In this document: in pieces, positions 12,905 through 15,600 of the stretch
How positions within the stretch are numbered: position 1 is the first letter of the stretch
Layout: each line of letters opens with the position of its first letter
Origin: Bordetella sp.
GTDB lineage: Bacteria > Pseudomonadota > Gammaproteobacteria > Burkholderiales > Burkholderiaceae_B
DNA length: 15,600 bases
Assembly (NCBI GenBank): GCA_027450125.1
Contig: DAIDKG010000190.1
Location: 1 to 15,600 of the forward strand
Reading direction: 5' to 3'
Made by a program: the position numbers and the translations under genes
Notes under the pieces: generated by a model
What the model saw: the letters and a program-made list of their open reading frames with translations, nothing else
Database searches by the model: none
What the model was told of the DNA's origin: nothing

Positions 12905-15600
12905 ATGCCCCCTATTTCGCCCCCCCTCTCCCGCCATGCCGACGTGCCGGCCGCGCCTAAGCCGGCTGCGCCCATCGATGCCAGCCGCATCGGGCTGCCA
13001 GCGGCCCAGGGCCTATACCACCCCGCCAACGAACATGACGCCTGCGGCGTGGGCTTCGTCGCCCATATAAAGGGACACAAGAGCCACACCATCATCCAGC
13101 AGGGCCTGAAGATCCTGGAAAACCTGGACCACCGCGGCGCAGTCGGCGCCGACAAGCTCATGGGCGACGGCGCGGGCATTCTGATCCAGATCCCCGACCA
13201 GCTTTATCGCGAGGAAATGGCGCAGCGCGGCATCGTCCTGCCGCAGCCGGGCGAATACGGCGTGGCCATGGTCTTCCTGCCCAAGGAAACCGCCTCGCGC
13301 CTGGCCTGCGAACAGGAGCTCGAGCGCTCCGTGCGCGCCGAAGGCCAGATCGTGCTGGGCTGGCGCGACGTGCCGGTGGACACCGACATGCCCATGTCGC
13401 CGGCCGTGCGCGCCGTCGAGCCGATCATCCGCCAGCTCTTCATCGGCCGCGGCCCCGACGTCATGGTGCCGGACGCGCTGGAACGCAAGCTCTACGTCAT
13501 CCGCAAGACCGCCAGCCACGCCATCCAGGCCATGCACCTGGCCCACGGCAAGGAATACTTCGTGCCCTCGGCCTCGGTGCGCACCGTGGTCTACAAGGGC
13601 CTGCTGCTGGCCGACCAGGTCGGCCGCTACTACCGCGACCTGGCCGATCCGCGTACCGTCTCGGCCCTGGCCCTGGTGCACCAGCGCTTCTCGACCAACA
13701 CCTTCCCGGCCTGGCCGCTGGCCCACCCCTACCGCATGATCGCCCACAACGGCGAGATCAACACGGTCAAGGGCAACTTCAACTGGCTGCGCGCGCGCGA
13801 AGGCATGATGCAGTCGGCCGTGCTGGGCGACGACCTCAAAAAGCTCTACCCCATCGTCTATGAGGGCCAGTCCGACACGGCGACGTTCGACAACTGCCTG
13901 GAACTGCTGGTCAATTCCGGCTACGCGCTCTCGCATGCCGTGATGATGATGATCCCCGAGGCGTGGGAGCAGCACACCCAGATGGACGCCAGCCGCCGCG
14001 CCTTCTACGAATACCACGCGGCCATGATGGAGCCCTGGGACGGCCCGGCGGCCATCGCCTTCACCGACGGACGCCAGATCGGCGCCACGCTGGACCGCAA
14101 CGGCCTGCGCCCCGCCCGCTACCTGGTCACCGACGACGATATGGTCATCCTGGCCTCCGAGGCCGGCACCCTGCCCATCCCCGAGCACCGCATCACCAAG
14201 AAGTGGCGCCTGCAGCCGGGCAAGATGTTCCTTATCGACCTGGAGCAGGGCCGCATCATCGACGACGCCGAGGTCAAGGCGCAGCTGGCCAACAGCCGCC
14301 CGTACCGCCAGTGGATCGACCGCCTGCAGGTCAAGCTCGACTCGCTGCCTGCGCAGCAGAATGCCGTCTCGCCCGCCACGCAGACCAGCGTGTCGCTGCT
14401 GGATCGCCAGCAGGCCTTTGGCTGGACCCAGGAAGACTACAAGTTCATCCTCGAGCCCATGGCCGCCACGGGCGAGGAAATCATCGGATCCATGGGCAAC
14501 GACGCGCCGCTGGCCGTGCTGTCGAACCGGCCCAAGCCTTTCTACAACTACTTTCGCCAGCTGTTCGCGCAGGTCACCAACCCGCCCATCGATCCGATCC
14601 GCGAACAAATGGTGATGTCGCTGGTGTCCTTCATCGGGCCCAAGCCCAATCTGCTGGACATCAACAACGTCAACCCGCCGCTGCGCCTTGAGATCGCGCA
14701 ACCCGTGCTGGATTTCGCCGACATGGCGCAGATCCGCGGCATCGAGCAGATCACCGGCCAGAAATTCCGCAGCTTCGAGCTGGACATCACCTATCCGGCC
14801 GCCTGGGGCTCCGAAGGCATCGAGGCCCGCGTGGCCGCGCTGTGCGCACGCGCCGTCGACGCGGTCAAGAGCGGCTACAACATCCTGATCGTGTCCGACC
14901 GCCTGGTCGACGGCGAGCGCGTGGCCATCCCCGCGCTGCTGGCCGTCTCCGCCGTGCACCAGCACCTGATCCGCGCAGGCCTGCGCACCGCCACCGGCCT
15001 GGTGGTGGAAACCGGCTCGGCGCGCGAGGTGCACCACTTCGCGCTCCTGGGCGGCTACGGCGCCGAAGCCATCCATCCCTACCTTGCGCTGGAATCGCTG
15101 GGCAAGATGCCCGAGCCCGCCAAGGCCGTGAAGAACTACATCAAGGCCATCGGCAAGGGCCTGAACAAGGTCATGTCCAAGATGGGCATCTCGACCTACA
15201 TGTCGTATTGCGGGGCGCAGATCTTCGAAGCCGTGGGCCTGCAGCGCAGCCTGGTCGACAAGTACTTCACCGGCACCGCTTCCAACATCGAGGGCATCGG
15301 CATCTTCGAGGTGGCCGAGGAAGCCCTGCGCCTGCACCGCGCCGCCTTCGGCAACGATCCCGTGCTGGCTCAGGACCTGGACGCAGGCGGCGAATACGCC
15401 TTCCGCATCCGCGGCGAAGAGCACATGTGGACGCCGGACTCCATTGCCAAGCTGCAGCACTCGGCGCGCGCCAACAACTTCCAGACCTACAAAGAGTACG
15501 CGCAGATCATCAATGACCAGAGCAAGCGCCACATGACGCTGCGCGGTCTGTTCGAGTTCAAGATCGACCCGTCCAAGGCCATCCCGCTCGAGCAGGTCGA
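12905..15600 (+). CDS. gltB: Glutamate synthase (NADPH) large subunit, 5' part (runs off window)
   Basis: Large subunit of GOGAT, which transfers the glutamine amide to 2-oxoglutarate to make glutamate. The frame is open for 898 codons to the window end; full proteins are about 1,500 residues. A proline/alanine-rich propeptide precedes Cys47 (HDACGVGF), the expected N-terminal nucleophile after cleavage. The class II glutaminase domain follows, with HQRFSTNTFPAWPLAHP from residue 259, HNGEINTVKGN from 281, then GRQIGATLDRNGLRPARY. The central domain runs to about residue 800 (SMGNDAPLAVLSNRPK, SLVSFIGPKPNLL, DRLVDGERVAIPALLAVSAVH). The last residues (MTLRGLFEFKID) enter the FMN/synthase domain. 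ATG 12905 has GGAG 6 nt upstream. gltD would be expected beyond the window. Confidence 0.97.
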   Translation, partial: MPPISPPLSRHADVPAAPKPAAPIDASRIGLPAAQGLYHPANEHDACGVGFVAHIKGHKSHTIIQQGLKILENLDHRGAVGADKLMGDGAGILIQIPDQLYREEMAQRGIVLPQPGEYGVAMVFLPKETASRLACEQELERSVRAEGQIVLGWRDVPVDTDMPMSPAVRAVEPIIRQLFIGRGPDVMVPDALERKLYVIRKTASHAIQAMHLAHGKEYFVPSASVRTVVYKGLLLADQVGRYYRDLADPRTVSALALVHQRFSTNTFPAWPLAHPYRMIAHNGEINTVKGNFNWLRAREGMMQSAVLGDDLKKLYPIVYEGQSDTATFDNCLELLVNSGYALSHAVMMMIPEAWEQHTQMDASRRAFYEYHAAMMEPWDGPAAIAFTDGRQIGATLDRNGLRPARYLVTDDDMVILASEAGTLPIPEHRITKKWRLQPGKMFLIDLEQGRIIDDAEVKAQLANSRPYRQWIDRLQVKLDSLPAQQNAVSPATQTSVSLLDRQQAFGWTQEDYKFILEPMAATGEEIIGSMGNDAPLAVLSNRPKPFYNYFRQLFAQVTNPPIDPIREQMVMSLVSFIGPKPNLLDINNVNPPLRLEIAQPVLDFADMAQIRGIEQITGQKFRSFELDITYPAAWGSEGIEARVAALCARAVDAVKSGYNILIVSDRLVDGERVAIPALLAVSAVHQHLIRAGLRTATGLVVETGSAREVHHFALLGGYGAEAIHPYLALESLGKMPEPAKAVKNYIKAIGKGLNKVMSKMGISTYMSYCGAQIFEAVGLQRSLVDKYFTGTASNIEGIGIFEVAEEALRLHRAAFGNDPVLAQDLDAGGEYAFRIRGEEHMWTPDSIAKLQHSARANNFQTYKEYAQIINDQSKRHMTLRGLFEFKIDPSKAIPLEQV

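Noticed and set aside
13013..15532. Long open frame (about 839 codons) antisense to gltB
   Set aside because: It is the mirror of a clear gltB frame. Its product is rich in His, Gly, Asp and Val with no domain logic, as expected from the opposite strand of GC-rich codons.

Overview
The window looks like an ordinary chromosomal segment of a high-GC betaproteobacterium, most likely Alcaligenaceae (Bordetella/Achromobacter type). This rests on uniformly GC-rich coding sequence, a PhaM-type polyhydroxyalkanoate granule protein, a short DUF3717-like protein typical of Burkholderiales, a heme A synthase/heme O synthase/SCO cluster, and a transposase-derived protein of a kind I recall from Burkholderia and Ralstonia. 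The genus is inferred from recognised protein families only. No rRNA, tRNA, CRISPR array, prophage or intact insertion sequence was seen.

Layout. Positions 85-3491 (minus strand) hold phaM, glmU and a DHA2-family MFS exporter, tightly spaced (27 bp, then a 4-bp ATGA overlap) and probably one operon. A small DUF3717-like gene (3557-3775, plus) ends 2 bp from the convergent heme cluster. That cluster, ctaA-ctaB-sco (6341 down to 3778, minus), makes and helps insert the heme and copper cofactors of aa3-type cytochrome oxidase. A divergent NUDIX hydrolase gene (6446-7249, plus) converges on a large CPA1 Na+/H+ antiporter with a C-terminal cyclic-nucleotide-binding-like domain (7298-9829, minus), with a 16-bp palindrome between the two stop codons. 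Upstream of the antiporter lies rpoH (sigma-32, 9935-10819, minus), followed by a 14-bp-stem terminator and preceded by a perfect CIRCE operator overlapping its likely promoter.

On the plus strand follow a Y1/RAYT-type transposase homologue that has lost its catalytic residues (11071-11799), an orphan family 3 periplasmic solute-binding protein (11815-12642), a 262-bp leader with an AT-rich core, and the first 898 codons of gltB (glutamate synthase large subunit, 12905 to the window end).

Functional themes: cell-envelope precursor synthesis (glmU), carbon storage (phaM), terminal oxidase biogenesis (ctaA, ctaB, sco), ion homeostasis, heat shock (rpoH under predicted HrcA control) and ammonia assimilation (gltB). 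I do not see a clear new multi-gene system. The best leads are the CIRCE-rpoH arrangement, the apparently catalytically dead transposase-like protein, the SOS1-like antiporter architecture, and the AT-rich inverted-repeat leader of gltB.
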